From: Paraphysomonas bandaiensis
Taxonomy: Eukaryota; Chrysophyceae
DNA length: 63,231 nt
Reading direction: 5' to 3'
Assembly: GCA_965644295.1 (NCBI GenBank)
Contig: CBFFRP010000561.1
Span: forward strand, 1-63,231
This document shows, in pieces, positions 43,867 through 56,368 of the stretch. The notes below the pieces were generated by a model. It did no database searches. It was not told where the DNA came from and was given only the letters and a program-made list of their open reading frames with translations. The first letter of the stretch is position 1; the number at the start of each line of letters is the position of its first letter. The position numbers and the translations under genes were made by a program.

Positions 43867-44844
43867 TTGTATGACATCCAGACATTATGTGGCCAGTATA
43901 TATACTATGTGGACGTTGAAAACGACAAAGATTGTCCCACCCAATTACAAATCGCTCAAGCACCACCAATCAGATCACAATATCGTACACAGTGCAGAAT
44001 GTACCCTCTCTCACCTGGCAAGCGCAACCACAAGGAAGATTATACACTGTCCTCACTAATGGGTGATGCCTACTGGCCTCCAGCGCATAATACAGTGGAG
44101 CTACCACAATCTGACAGTGTTGACCTGAGCCAAGAGATAGATTTTGGAGGTCTACGTGGGGTTCACTATGGAACATCGTCTTTCCTATTTACATCCTTAC
44201 AGAACGATACCTCACTCTCTGACTGGTCTTTTAGTGGGTTGTCAGACTCTCATTTTCCTATCGGTGGCGGAGTAGACACCCTCGGATTTAGTCAGCTGGA
44301 TTTGTCATCGCCTCCAACAAGAAACCGGTCGTCTATAATTACCGTATCATCTGGGATAGATTCGTGTGTTGATAACGCTCTGCACTTGTCTGACCGCCTG
44401 TCTCCATATGAAACCTGTAGTCTGAGTGGTGAGAGTACACACTCTTCCCCAGTAGGGTCTCCCAAGATCGTATGCACCACACTGACTCCTGATGACACAA
44501 CAATGTTGTCATCACTGTCAGTTCTTTCGTGCCCTAATTCTTACCATGGTGACGTTGACATAAGTTTACAATCCGAGGTCAGCAGCAATCTATCCTTTTT
44601 ACAACAAGTACAGTCCCAGGCCATGCCAAATCGCACTCTATTTTATTCTCCAGGCAAGCGCTTTACTGAAAGAGACAAAATTGAAGACGCTCCTAATTGC
44701 AGTGATTGTTTTTTGCCTTTGAGACCGTCCCGTATATGTGACTGTCAACTATCTCTAGACAGTGATTTATCAATGGAGATGATGCCACTCCAAAACGACA
44801 AGGAAAATTATTCACGGAATAGATTAAAAGGAATACCTGGCTAA
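43867..44844 (+). CDS. Serine-rich protein with KEN box, function unknown
   Basis: Open frame of 325 codons. The true start may be the Met at 44002 (MYPLSPGKRNHKEDYTLSSL) or an upstream exon. The chain is Ser/Asp/Leu-rich and low in order. It has several SP/TP sites (SPGKR twice, SSPPTR, LSPYE, SSPVGSPK) that suit proline-directed kinases, one CSDCFLP...CDC cysteine cluster (~295-315), and NDKENYS near the C-terminus. KEN is a known APC/C degron. Phosphosites plus a KEN box suggest a cell-cycle-regulated protein, but this is inference from short motifs. No domain is recognised. Confidence 0.6.
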   Translation: MYDIQTLCGQYIYYVDVENDKDCPTQLQIAQAPPIRSQYRTQCRMYPLSPGKRNHKEDYTLSSLMGDAYWPPAHNTVELPQSDSVDLSQEIDFGGLRGVHYGTSSFLFTSLQNDTSLSDWSFSGLSDSHFPIGGGVDTLGFSQLDLSSPPTRNRSSIITVSSGIDSCVDNALHLSDRLSPYETCSLSGESTHSSPVGSPKIVCTTLTPDDTTMLSSLSVLSCPNSYHGDVDISLQSEVSSNLSFLQQVQSQAMPNRTLFYSPGKRFTERDKIEDAPNCSDCFLPLRPSRICDCQLSLDSDLSMEMMPLQNDKENYSRNRLKGIPG

Positions 44845-45655
44845 AGTGATATACCTTGACCCATATTGAAGTAATAGGATGCGGACGATTATGGTCTCAT
44901 ACATTTTTACGTTTAAATACAGTCGAATGGCTTGCTTTTTATTAAACGATGGGATGTCGTGTTACTGTATATGTATGGCTATTTATGAAGTATTCGATAT
45001 GAGTGTTTCTTGAGGATGTGTACTTCGTACATGTACAGTAGCACTCTCATTTAGGTCATGAAGGAGTCTTGGAATAGTGAAGAAACCTCATATATCATGG
45101 ATGTATGTTATTACCTCACTACACGACGTGAAATATTGTGTTGATCGCAACGATGAAGGCTCCTCATAAAAAAAGTACTCGTATTCTAGAATCCCAATGC
45201 ATTTCAATGTAGCTGAAATAGCCGAATGAATATAACACAGTTAGTTTGAAATACTGTAATAATATCGTGTTGCGTTTATACAAAGATCAGATATACAGAA
45301 ATCGCCAGCGATTACAATGATTACAAATAGTCTATAGCCTTCCACGATATCATAATTGCAGTCATACTAAATCGCATTATTATTTGTATTGCAAAACTGG
45401 TTTGAACTGGATCAAAGAGATCTTTGCTGCAAATAAAAATATCAAAGAAGTAACTCACTAATATTAGACTTTGCACATGATGCAGAATATAAAGTTTGCA
45501 CTAACATAATTACGCTCAACTAGTTTAATATATATTTATTACTACGAACAGTTTATTACGCTCAACTAATTTTATATATATTTACTACTTCTACCAGGCT
45601 ACAAAGCGTTTGAACATATATATCTCGTATTCTACCACGTAAGTATCAACAGCCA
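44845..45655. other. Intergenic between convergent genes
   Basis: AT-rich 3' flanks. A 46-bp unit starting attacgctcaacta is present about 1.8 times in tandem at 45509-45591. No gene seen. Confidence 0.5.
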
Positions 45656-46648
45656 CTAAACAGATGCCTGCGCAGGAGATCGCACAGTCATTTCTGTGTT
45701 CTCTTCTTTCGATGGGTTGGTCATATTTCTCATAGCATCTAGTTTATTTCCTGCTTTAATTTGTTGATACACCATAGGATTCCTTCCATGAGTGGGAGGC
45801 ATGCGTCCCGACTGATCATCTTGCTCGCAATCTGGACGATCCGTGTTAGTGCCATATATCTTCGTCCAAAATCTGTAGCAATATACAACTGATATAATTG
45901 TACCCGAACTCGCTATGCAAGCACTAGAGAGTATGTCAAGCGCAAGGTATTGATACCCACCACCGACTCGAAGTCCAACAACCACTACATACGGGCACCA
46001 GGATAGACCAAATATCAAGGGATATATCGCTGACATCTTTGCATCAAAAGATAACTCGAGTATACCCCCATCATTCGCACCATAAACAGTTGATAATATA
46101 AGCAAAGCCTCCTCAAGTCTCTTCGATATCATGTAGTAGTACATGACACTTCCCACAACGCAAACATATAATGGACATAAAAAAACTAAAACGTATGTAC
46201 TGTTACTTTGAAAACTGTAGTCTGAACGACAAGTGTAGTCCGCAGATCTCAGCGCAGTACTCAAGATAACTAGCAGGGTCGGTACTATTATGATAACATA
46301 GAGAGCAGTTCTGCAGAAAGCGTCACTTGGAAAATGGAGATTCTTCAGAGTTTTCATCGATATACTACTTATTCCCATTGCAAAGAAGGCTTTGTATAAA
46401 ATTCCGGCTTGATATAAATAATCCAATAGGCAACATTTGACATAAGATGTTTCGGAAAACTCATTCTTATCGCCTGAAAGCCACGATATGCAAAGTACTA
46501 TATCTGCAAACGCGAGCAGCAATAATAGATGTAACGTGCTCGATTCTTTAAATCGTTTGTTTAATAAGATCATGACGGACATACATGTCGAAAACAAAAT
46601 GGAAATTACAGAGCATATGAGATAAGTAGTGTATAATTCCGAGTCCAT
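45656..46648 (-). CDS. Seven-transmembrane receptor, cAMP-receptor-like GPCR
   Basis: Single frame of 330 residues starting MDSELYTTYLICSVIS. Seven hydrophobic segments lie at about residues 8-30, 40-60, 73-100, 114-136, 150-172, 208-228 and 238-260. TM2 has HLLLLLAFADIVLCISW. TM6 has IYPLIFGLSWCPYVVVVGL and TM7 IASSGTIISVVYCYRFW; both resemble class E / cAMP-receptor-like receptors. Cysteines before TM3 (CCLLDY) and in the loop before TM5 (YTCRSDYSF) could form the usual disulfide. The tail (~265-330) is hydrophilic with Ser/Thr and could take phosphorylation. There is no classical DRY motif. Ligand and G-protein are unknown. Confidence 0.75.
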   Translation of the reverse strand: MDSELYTTYLICSVISILFSTCMSVMILLNKRFKESSTLHLLLLLAFADIVLCISWLSGDKNEFSETSYVKCCLLDYLYQAGILYKAFFAMGISSISMKTLKNLHFPSDAFCRTALYVIIIVPTLLVILSTALRSADYTCRSDYSFQSNSTYVLVFLCPLYVCVVGSVMYYYMISKRLEEALLILSTVYGANDGGILELSFDAKMSAIYPLIFGLSWCPYVVVVGLRVGGGYQYLALDILSSACIASSGTIISVVYCYRFWTKIYGTNTDRPDCEQDDQSGRMPPTHGRNPMVYQQIKAGNKLDAMRNMTNPSKEENTEMTVRSPAQASV

Positions 46649-47142
46649 TCCTGTTACACGATTTCAAATATTGGAGGAGTCCACCGATAATAACGCTGAC
46701 AGTTAAATAGTCACCAGGTTTCAAGGGATTGAGCACAGTGGACTCAATAATTATGTAGATTTTTTTTTAAAAAAAAACATCAGCATCATATAAGCCAATG
46801 CGAGGAATGACAGACGTAATATACTGATATTATTGGTCAGTGTATTAGAATTTTTTTCGAAAAGGAGTTCTACATACTGCTGTATATGTACGTATTTTTT
46901 GTCTGTTTTATTTAGATGAGTCTTTTCTCAGTCGTGAAGTCGAAGTTATATTTGTAACACCACAAACTGTGAAGTGTGCTGTCTTCAAAGAAGAAGTGCG
47001 AAGTGAATGATTCTTATGACCCCTCAATCACACTAATGTATTGAATCACTCGCTCATACATACACACATACCTTATTACTATTAATACTGCTAAACTTAT
47101 CCGTCCAACTCGTTCACCTCACCTCAGTAGAGTCTGGCCTGT
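46649..47142. other. Divergent upstream region
   Basis: Between the receptor start and the WW/TPR gene start. It contains a T/A homopolymer junction (46759-46778). No element can be named. Confidence 0.4.
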
Positions 47143-50100
47143 ATGGCAAGCAAAAATCAAATCCTGAATAGATCCGAGAGTGAATATGATTTGGATATCG
47201 GCGATTACGCAAATTTTCAGTTGAAATTCACTAAAGATCGGCCCTCATCTCGCCAGGGCTCCGTTCAAAGCGATGATCGTGATGGCAGGTTCTCGTTGAA
47301 GGATAAATCCGCGAATCCGACTGACCAGGATGAGAAATCTTTATATGATATTGATTCTAAATCTGATAATGAGGTAAGAGTGTGGGTGGACATATGGTAC
47401 ATACGTGACATCTTATATAGGCCAATCGATATGATAATGGCCCATTGCTTAATATGCATGAAGAATCAATATCTGCAAGTCGTAGTGGAAAGTTTGCTTT
47501 CGCCGGCGATGATACCACTGACCAGCTAGAGGTCTGTTCTTTCGGTAAACTATATCTGCAATTCATTTTTCCCTTTCACAGAATAATATAGAAGATCGAC
47601 CCATCCTTGCTGAAAAGGTGTCTGATAGCGACAATGATGGTTACGAGTATACACCAATGAACTTACAGTACGATTATATGAACCACGGAGAGCAGGAGGG
47701 TGACCATGCTGTGCATAATCTTTCTCCGTCTCCAGCGGGGGAAAAGGGGGATTGGATTGAGTGCTATGACGAGTCGTCGCAAATGAACTACTACTTTAAT
47801 CAGATAACAGGGGAGAGCACTTGGGATCGTCCGGCTTCCCTTGGGGGTAATGATGGCAATGCAGGTGGGTATGACGACTACAACAACCAATATGGTGGTG
47901 CCGAAACGAATTACTATCAGCATGGGGATAGTGCTGTGAACACCCCGGGACAAGACAATGACTCAAAACGAGAATGGAACGACTTTGGGTTTGGCTCCTT
48001 TGAATCTGCATGGAAGCCATCTGATATAGCCACTCCAACTATTGATAATGGCGTAGACCTTGCGTATCGTTATAATGCCTCGGGTAGCGTAGAGCTGAGT
48101 AGTGATGACGAAGTGAGTGCCACAGACGGACTACCAGTCAGCAAGAATATACTCTCCAGTGGGTATGATACGCTAAAGAGAAGAGAGCTGCTGGAGGACG
48201 AAGAGGAGCGGATGAGAAGAAAGTTTGAGAAACTGAAGCGTGGTGCCGCAGTCATGCGTTCCCGGCTGGGTTGGGAAGAATGGCTTTCTGCCCAGGGAGC
48301 TATATTCTATGCGGAAAAAGGTATACTTGCAAGAGATGTAAATATTTTATTTTCTGATGGGATTCTTGGATTAGGTAAGAAGGGTGGGCAATGGAAGATA
48401 CCGCAGGTGTTCGAACGATTGGATGCGGAACTTGCAATACAGGAGAAAAGCAAAAGTCGACTTCAGGTAGTTGGTATTTCGACTCTTCAAACTTCTGTGA
48501 CATATGTGGAACGAAACAGCGCAAGGAGTACCTCGACGAGGAGAAGCGCAAGGCAAATGCCTACGCCTTCATGATACAAGGATGGGAAGAGAAGCGTAAT
48601 ACTTCAGCAGATGCATCTCGGTATGACGATGTGGATGGACTTGTGGAGGGAACACTGATTAGTGACGTATTTGATATCAAGAGGAAAGAAATGGGCTCTG
48701 AGTACAATGGAAAGAAGAAGGAATTGAGCGCCCGTGATTTTGCAGCAACTAAAGAAGTTACTCCGGATATGCTAGATGCGTTGGAGGATAAGGAGCGGTA
48801 CGATGAGTATGGTAATAATATCAAGCTCGGGGACAGGTACGCAATAGGTAGCCTTCTAAGCTATCCTGATGTGTGTATTGTATTCGATTGGTCAATGGCA
48901 TTCGATTCAGGTACAATGGCAAACTGAGTGAAGTGACCACTGGTATGAAGCAGATATATAAAGCTCTGAGGTCTAGAGATACGGATGTAGATGTAGCTAT
49001 TGATGCACAGGTGAATTGGTCCGTTTTATATTATAGTTGTCTAAATACATAGACGTAGGCCTTGGAGAAACGAACTCAGAAAGCGAAACTTCGTTGGCAA
49101 CAGTACCTGGAAATGAAGACGGAGCGAGAGCGCTCAATGTTTGGCACTAAGGTTGAAGACGCAGAATTAGATAGCGATGAAGATGATGTCATGAATTTCA
49201 CAAAGCTCTATTCACGCTCTATCATCGCTGGTCAGAGGTGGCCATGGACCAAACTGGTGGATATTGAAACAGACCGGCAGTTCTATCGAAATGAGATGGA
49301 AGACTACTTTCAATTCGCACCCCCACCTGAGTTTGGTGGCGTAGCTAAAGTAAATACTGGGCAAGGAGGTTCTACAGCGAACACTTCACGCCGAAGGCAA
49401 GGTGTAACTGGAGGCATCAATGCTAACGATGTCACTCGTGCGGTCACTTCTGGTGAAATTCGCTAATCTGTTTGTTTACAATATGTAACGCCTGGCGCAG
49501 GAGGAACCAGTAATAGTGTTGAGGATGTGGACAGTAAAGTATATTTAAGAGAAAAGTTTAACCGTGAGATTTCAGCCCGCCGCGATTACTTTACGAAGCA
49601 GAATAAAATTCTACGAGAGCTGGAACGTGGTCAGCCAGACCTGAACACGAAGTTTTTAAGTCCTTCTCGTCGAATGAAGGCAGCACTTCAATTTGCTCGC
49701 AATCGCTCTGGTACTCCCGCAGGTCCCCCAGCTGTGAGGAAGAATAGTGTATTTTATCGGGGGGTGACAACGGCCAACCAGAGTCCGTTGGAAGACTTAT
49801 TGCCTCCTGAGCGGTATCGTGTTGACAATAGTCAGGATAGACATCGCTGGAGAGATCTGAGTGAGATACAGAGCGGAAGATTAATTGGAAAGGGTGATAA
49901 GTTGGGATGGCATGACTCACATACTTTGTTATTGAGGTTACGTCGATTTTCTGACCTGAAACACTTTCTTGATCAAATGCAAACTAATACAAGAAGAGGC
50001 CGTGGAGGAGGATCAGGTGTACTCGTGAAAGGAGGTTTGGAATCTCTCTCTCAGGTCCGAGGTAGTGGGATCGAAAGTTCAAGCCGGTACAAAGGTGTTG

Positions 50101-53100
50101 CAAGAGATACCGGTTAGTCGCTTGTGTTGATTGATGTACTCTTCGAACTTCTATGTCTCGCTGTAAATGTCATGTATTGTTTATTAGACTCTCTTGATGA
50201 CGGGCCCTCTGTCAGAGGTATGACGGATAGTGCTTTTGTGGTTTCTTCGACACAGTCTAGATTTCGCTTTCCTCAGAAAGACTTTAAGCAATCTCTAAGT
50301 GAAGTGGAACGGACGGCAGCGCAGAGGCGTCAGGCAGCACACAGAGCGAAACAGCGTGCGTCACAGGTAATATTTCCCAAGACATAACTCTACAGTTTTC
50401 ACTCTACAGTTTTCGCAGATTAAGGCTGCGGTGTCCTCGTTTCACCACCTTGTAGATATTTCTGCCACAGATGAATCATATCTCGAGAGTGAAATTGTTC
50501 GTCGACATTTACTGGAAACTGCAGTTTTTCTCAAGTCATCCTTGTCCCGTCCTTTACGGAAAAATGAGATGCGTGCCTACACTGGAATGCGGAGGTATGT
50601 TCTTTGTCCTCATAATTTGAAGGCATCGGATCTATCCAATATACCTGGCCAAGAAGTGATCGAATTACAGAGGTGGAATGTACACATATTTGACACCAAT
50701 CTCCTGTCATCGTGCTCGAAGGATCCCAGTCCATCAAATCAATTGATATTATATTCCAAGAAAAGTAATGGGAAGATTCAGTCAGGAGTTCCGTTTGACA
50801 TCAAGTATAAGCAGTGGAGACAACCGTTGAAGCGCTTGCGATGGTATGATAATGGCAAAATGTATAGTGGGCTACGGCATGGAAAACGAATGGTAGACCT
50901 CGCTTCCGATGCCTTTGGGGGAATTCTTTTTTTCTGTCCGGTGAGAGAAGTGTACAGCTGGAAGGAATCAATCGATGCCAGTTACTATGATATCCTGTCA
51001 GACACCGCTGCAGAGGCCACCCGTAGCAGAAAGGCATTCAGACCGAATGGCGCATCAATGGATGCTTTGACCTCGGATGGGTCCACTGTAGATACTGTGG
51101 AGAGAGCAGCGAGAATGATGAAAAAAGATTGCCGCACATATAAACCTACGGCTGTCCTTGAGCGCCGTAATTACAATATATGGGCTGAGGTGGATATGAC
51201 GAAACCAGCGAATAGGAGAGTTTCAGTGGTTCCCGAGGAAGAGAGCGCAAGTCAGGTTTCTGGGAAACCTCCGAAAAACCGTTCACCATACAAACCTGAA
51301 TCAGTGGTGCCTGAAGCAGACAACATTGACCCAAAGTTTAGAGTAAAAAAGTTTATGAATTTGTTTGTGGACTTACTAAAGACATCAAATTTGAACCCTT
51401 CATATATTCCACTTCCTAAAGATCATTCCGGGCCTCGCATTACTGCTTTTGATGAACCGGACACGGACCCATTAGAATTTGAAGATGAAATGACTACATC
51501 AGACTATATGGAATACACTGACCAGATGTACGATCTAATTGACAATCCTAATGATGTCCCTACTCTCCTATCACTTTGTGAATTCTTGTTCAAACGAAAG
51601 CTTATACGCGAAGTTGTTGTGGTTCTAATTCGCGTTTTGGAAGTGTCTGATGAAAAAACGTACAGTACACCTGAAGAGTTAGCTATTGTTCTCCTCCTCA
51701 CAGTTCAAATATTTTGCAAAGCCACTTGCGACTTCCGTGTACTGCATATTTTAAAAGCTGTTGCAGAACTCTGCCCTGAGAATTCACTTATACTTGCTAT
51801 GGTAGCAAGAGTATACCACCTATTGAGACTTCATGACAAGGCGGAGGAACTCTATGTGGGATCCCTTTTGCTAGATCCGACGTGTGGCCATGGGCTGCGG
51901 GGATACGGTCTGTTAATGGTGGAAAAAGGAAACCTGTCTGCAGCCGGTAGATATTTATCGAGAGTGGATGGTTCTTCACGGCTGTACCTGAATGCTAAGG
52001 TAGAGAGCGCGTGGGTGATGGAGATGATGCGAAGCACGGATGAGGCTTTGCAGTTAGCATATCAGGCTGTTTTATCTAGCGGTCAAAAATGCCACCCTAC
52101 ATCTCTTGCACTGGCATCTCTTGGTCATTTCTATCACGTTAGAGGAGAACCAGTACGGGCGGTGGAATATTACAGTCGGTGTCTTCAACAGAACTCAAAA
52201 AATGCTTATTGTTTGATAATGCATGGGTGTGCCAGTGCATCCACAATCAGTAAAGAAATGGCGACATCAAAGATTCAGACCTTCAGTACTCTGAAAGAAA
52301 CCAAGAGTCGATATGCAGATAATGATGATGTTGTTAGTGGAAATGGAGTCATATCCAGAGCGGGATTGGATTGCGAGCTGATCATCAATAAAGAAGATGA
52401 GGCCATCGACGCGAAGTTTCGTCGTGGTCTTTTTTATCTTAAAGGAGGAAACAGGTACGAAATACAACGTGTATGCTAGAGGATTTTAAATGCTGAAGTC
52501 AATGCAGGTGGATAGCTCTATTGGCGTACGCGGAATTCATCACAAGTCGTCTGAAGGATATGCAGCGTGCAGAGGATGTATTTTGGGAGGCTGCCAGGTA
52601 CCCTCATATAATCGATGAGTGACGAGTTGTGTTAAGTGTACACCACTGCAGGCTTTCCGCGACGCATTCTGTTTGGCCAGCTATAGCTTTGGCACATTTC
52701 TATCTGTATATTAGGGACGATGTAACAGCTGCGCGCCGAGTTCTCCTGTGGGCCTCACAGCAACGAGAGATTCCTTCAGCTGGGCACCATGGCGACGACG
52801 ATTTAAGCGTTGACGATGAAGGTGACAGTTTTCTTTGCTACTGACCTTCTTTGAAATGATTGCGTACAGATGAAGTTCGAGCCAATAAAGTGGTTTCAGA
52901 TAAAAACCAAAGCGAAGAAGCATCTGTTTGTGTGGCCCATGCCTATTGTCATTTTGTACGGAAAGAATACCGTGACGCGCAGAGTCAAGTCCGAAGTGCT
53001 CTGAAGTTTGACAAACGTAGTCCACCTGCCCTTCGCTGCCTGGGGCTTATTGAGTGGTTCCAGGGACATAAATCTCAAGCTACAAAGCTCTTGTCGAAGG

Positions 53101-54786
53101 CGTACAGGGCAGCACCGTATAGCCCGCACATACTTCGCAGTTATTCTATTGCGTTAGCTCTATCAGGACAATATGCTGACTCTTTGGAGATGATAAACGC
53201 AGCAGCAGAAATAGGCGGAAATACTTCTGCTCTTACCTGGAGGGCGGCCGGACAGATGATTTATCTCTACGACCAAGACTCGACTAGTAAAGAACGAGCT
53301 CAGTGCGCGCTGAAGAGGGCGTTTGAGCTGTCTGGAGAAGTGGACATTGAGGCAGGTAGACTACGTGCACAGGTATGTCGTACAGTGGAGTTAACTTTGC
53401 CATTCTAATTTTCCAAAGATTTTAATGGAGGAAGGAAAATTTACGGAGGCCGCATCGCTTCTGCGTTGCGTGATCCCTCTAAAGCCTTGTGACCCCGTGG
53501 CACTTGCTTCTCTTGGTCTATGTTTAGCAGCTCTCGGTAAAACACCACCAAGTGGTTTGACGAGCGTTAATTACGGGTTGAAAATAAAATTAATGGATGA
53601 TCCTGCTGAACTGGGCAAGTCTGATGATCCAGAGGAGCTTTTTGAAGCAGCAACAATGTTCAACTTAAGTAATGTATTTCTTCAGGTATTTTGTGTTTTT
53701 TATGGAAGCACTTTATCAGCGAGTACTACTTGTCTGTACACAGAAATCGAGTAAGAATAAAGGCAGTGATAACCTATCCAAGGGTTGGAGCATTCTTCAG
53801 AATTATTCCTATGATGAACCTCTAGATCCATTGGAGCAGCATGATAGCGATGTACCACCTATTGTTTTATACTGGTAATTGTTTCACTGTACATTACTGT
53901 GTTTTCCGTTATATTACTATTAGGTATGGGATGTACTGTCTTCAAAAAGGAGGAATGGAGAATAATAAGAAAGCGAAGTCTTTGTTCATGAGGTAATGGG
54001 GTATATGGAACACCTTTCCTCTTTATGTTTACTTTTGTGGATAGAGCATCGCAACGGGCGGATTACACCCCTTATTTGCTGGCACTACAGAAGCTGGGCT
54101 GGCTAGCGGAGACAAAGGTACTACTATGTGTTAAGTTCTTTTGGAGTAACGCAACAGTTCGGTAGAGAGATCTGAGAGCAGCGGAGAGGTATTACTGTTA
54201 TGCTCTGCAGCTAGAACCAGTGGAACCGCATGCATTTCTTCAACTGTCTCAGGCGATTAAAGACACACGGAAGTTTGTTAGGTTGGTTAACAACTTTTCC
54301 GTGTTCATCATATGGTAACTGTTATTTGTAGCGCTCTCGTTGCGCAGAATTCAGAAAGTATTGACACACCAAGTGAAGTAAACAAGAAAACAAAGGGAGG
54401 AAAAAGAAAAAAAAACTTCAAGAAATCAGCCTGTGAGTATAAGAATACGTTTGTGTGGTCACATCACCGAATTACTGTGATCTTTTGTTTCAGTGATTAC
54501 TCATACCAGCGGCGATGACGAGGGACTCGATACTACCACTCTTCAGAAGCGACATCTGCTGCATGATAGGGTCAGTAGACTCTGTGACCTTCGTAAAGGG
54601 CAGATGAGAGACCACCTTAATGGTATTCAAATGCCAGGGAAATTCGTGTATTTTGAACCGTTCTGGCTAGAACAGTACATGGAGTACTTTAGTGACTGTG
54701 ACGACTGGTCGTGGCTTCTGAAGTGTAGCCATGAGTTTAGAACAAAGAGTATGTTACAAAAGAAAGCTCCTAATAGTCCAACGTAA
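47143..54786 (+). CDS. Giant WW-domain and TPR protein (20 exons, 2205 aa)
   Basis: Exons at 47143-47373, 47421-47531, 47582-48320, 48375-48466, 48526-48836, 48911-49010, 49059-49452, 49501-50112, 50188-50366, 50419-52454, 52508-52597, 52652-52821, 52870-53372, 53419-53685, 53744-53874, 53924-53992, 54045-54117, 54166-54281, 54332-54432 and 54494-54786 sum to 2206 codons with every phase matching. Residues ~171-198 are a WW domain (DWIECYDESSQMNYYFNQIT, then STWDRP). A second WW-like stretch spans exons 3-4 (AIFYAEKG, KKGGQWKIPQVF). The middle is helical, charged linker. From ~1300 to ~2000 are TPR-like helical pairs (LYVGSLLLDPTCGHGLRGYG, ALASLGHFYHVRGEPVRAVE, AYRAAPYSPHILRSYSIALA). The exon 4/5 junction is the weakest; reading through in another frame gives a CDIC-containing stretch. 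Function is unknown; WW binds proline motifs and TPR scaffolds complexes. Confidence 0.85.
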
Positions 54787-55540
54787 TACGGTGCGTTGTT
54801 TGTGAATAGATACTAGAGATAAGAAAGAACAACTATGTATGGATTGTTGTGTTGTTTGTTATAATATAATTTAATTACTTACCCATAAGGAGATACATGA
54901 TCGAATCTAGTCAAAATAGCTGAAATGGCTCGTTGCACCAAATTAAGGAATCGATCTCGTAAAATAATAAACTTCAAAGTTGTGTACAGGAAAGTAAGTT
55001 TAAGGTTAGTGTGTAAACAGAAAGGTTAACTCCGTGAAATGCCGTGTGATGTCAAATTCTAACAGAACAAGTTAATTCTTAATAATCTAGTCATAAAGAA
55101 GAAATTATGCTCATGAATAGCTAGAGAACAATGAGATCAGAGCAGTAAGATTCAATGAACCTTAACTATTTCAGAATCTCCCAGGTGATGCAAAAAGAAC
55201 TTGCCAAAGCATCTTCGCCCCCTAAGATCGTAGGGTTTAATGCCTATGGCATTGATGTTTGATAGATGTTGTCAACCTCATCATTATTGAACTTTGATAG
55301 GATTGTGGGTTTGGTGATAGTGTGATCTCTTTGACTAAAACCAACAAAGGAATATACAATGACACTACTATATGCTTCAATATCTTACAACAATAGTTTT
55401 GGGCCGGTTATATAGTATTGCAACACTATTGATAGGACTCGACCATACAATGCTACTGCAATACACCCTCAACAAAGTCGGACTCGCATCTTTTCGTGGT
55501 GTTCTGGATAAGTACCGGAGAGATTCTCTCTGGGAAACTA
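54787..55540. other. Intergenic, no gene seen
   Basis: 3' flank of the WW/TPR gene. The ORF at 55372-55716 runs into the fold-back repeat and is not considered real. Confidence 0.5.
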
Positions 55541-55559
55541 ACGTGAGCCGCAAACATAG

Positions 55560-56255
55560 TCAGCAGATATTCTTCTGCCCAATCATAGCCGAATGCTTGT
55601 GTGGTACAAGGGACACCAATAAGTGTCACTTGTGTAGACGTCTTTGGGCCCTGACGAATAAACAGGCATCCGGGAATGGGTCCACCACAAGGGCATCCGG
55701 GACAGGGCCCACCTGAAGGGTAACCGGGGTATTGAGCTGCCAGCTGAAGTCAAGCATCCGGGATGTTCACCTTAAGAACTCAGAGCGGAAGTGGTCGCAC
55801 CTTGGTGCTTGCGGCGACGCACAAGCAGCTTCCGTAGCGTTAAATAGTAGGATAAAAATGTGTGTACTGATTAGTTACAGGTAGAGGTCTAACTAGTTTG
55901 TCTATCATTCATCTATAGCTACTGAGTTGGTGCAGGTTTTTAACGCCTATTGCTAATAATATAAGACTTTCAATATATACTGCAATACAATATTCCGTAG
56001 TGAATGTCTGATTATTAGCAATAGGCGTGTAAGAGTCAGAACTAATTTCACAAAACAAGTTAACTAACTCGTGCTTAACTCTCTAATATCCTACTATTTT
56101 GCGCTACAAAAGTTGCTTGTGCGTCACCACAATCACTAAGGTGCAACCACTTTCACTCTCTGTCCTTAAGGTGAACAGCCCGGATGCTTGACTTCAGCAG
56201 GCCCAATACCCCGGATACCCTTGGAGTGAGCCCATTCCCGGATGCCTGTGTACAG
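55560..56255. repeat. Large palindromic fold-back element
   Basis: The left arm (~55663-55960) and right arm (~55993-56249) are inverted copies of each other. The left arm reads caggcatccgggaatggg, gggtaaccggggtattg, gaagtcaagcatccggg, gttcaccttaag, gcaccttggtgctt, gacgcacaagcagc and cgcctattgctaataata. The right arm has their reverse complements in reverse order. The single-stranded form would make a hairpin of over 250 bp with mismatches. There is no transposase inside. Arms of the same family lie at 5490 and 39890, so it is a dispersed, probably mobile, non-autonomous family. Confidence 0.85.
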
Positions 56256-56368
56256 TAGTCAGAGAGAGATTTACGTATGACATTATAGACATTAATGATA
56301 GGTTATGAGAGAGAGAATATATAAACTGAAATATAATGACTACATAATATCATCGCTATAGAAGATTT

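Noticed and set aside
46759-46778. T/A homopolymer junction as a possible terminator or retroposon tail
   Set aside because: No element structure or target duplication around it; likely a simple low-complexity tract.
55372-55716. 114-codon plus-strand ORF
   Set aside because: Its second half is fold-back repeat sequence shared with other loci, so it is chance coding.
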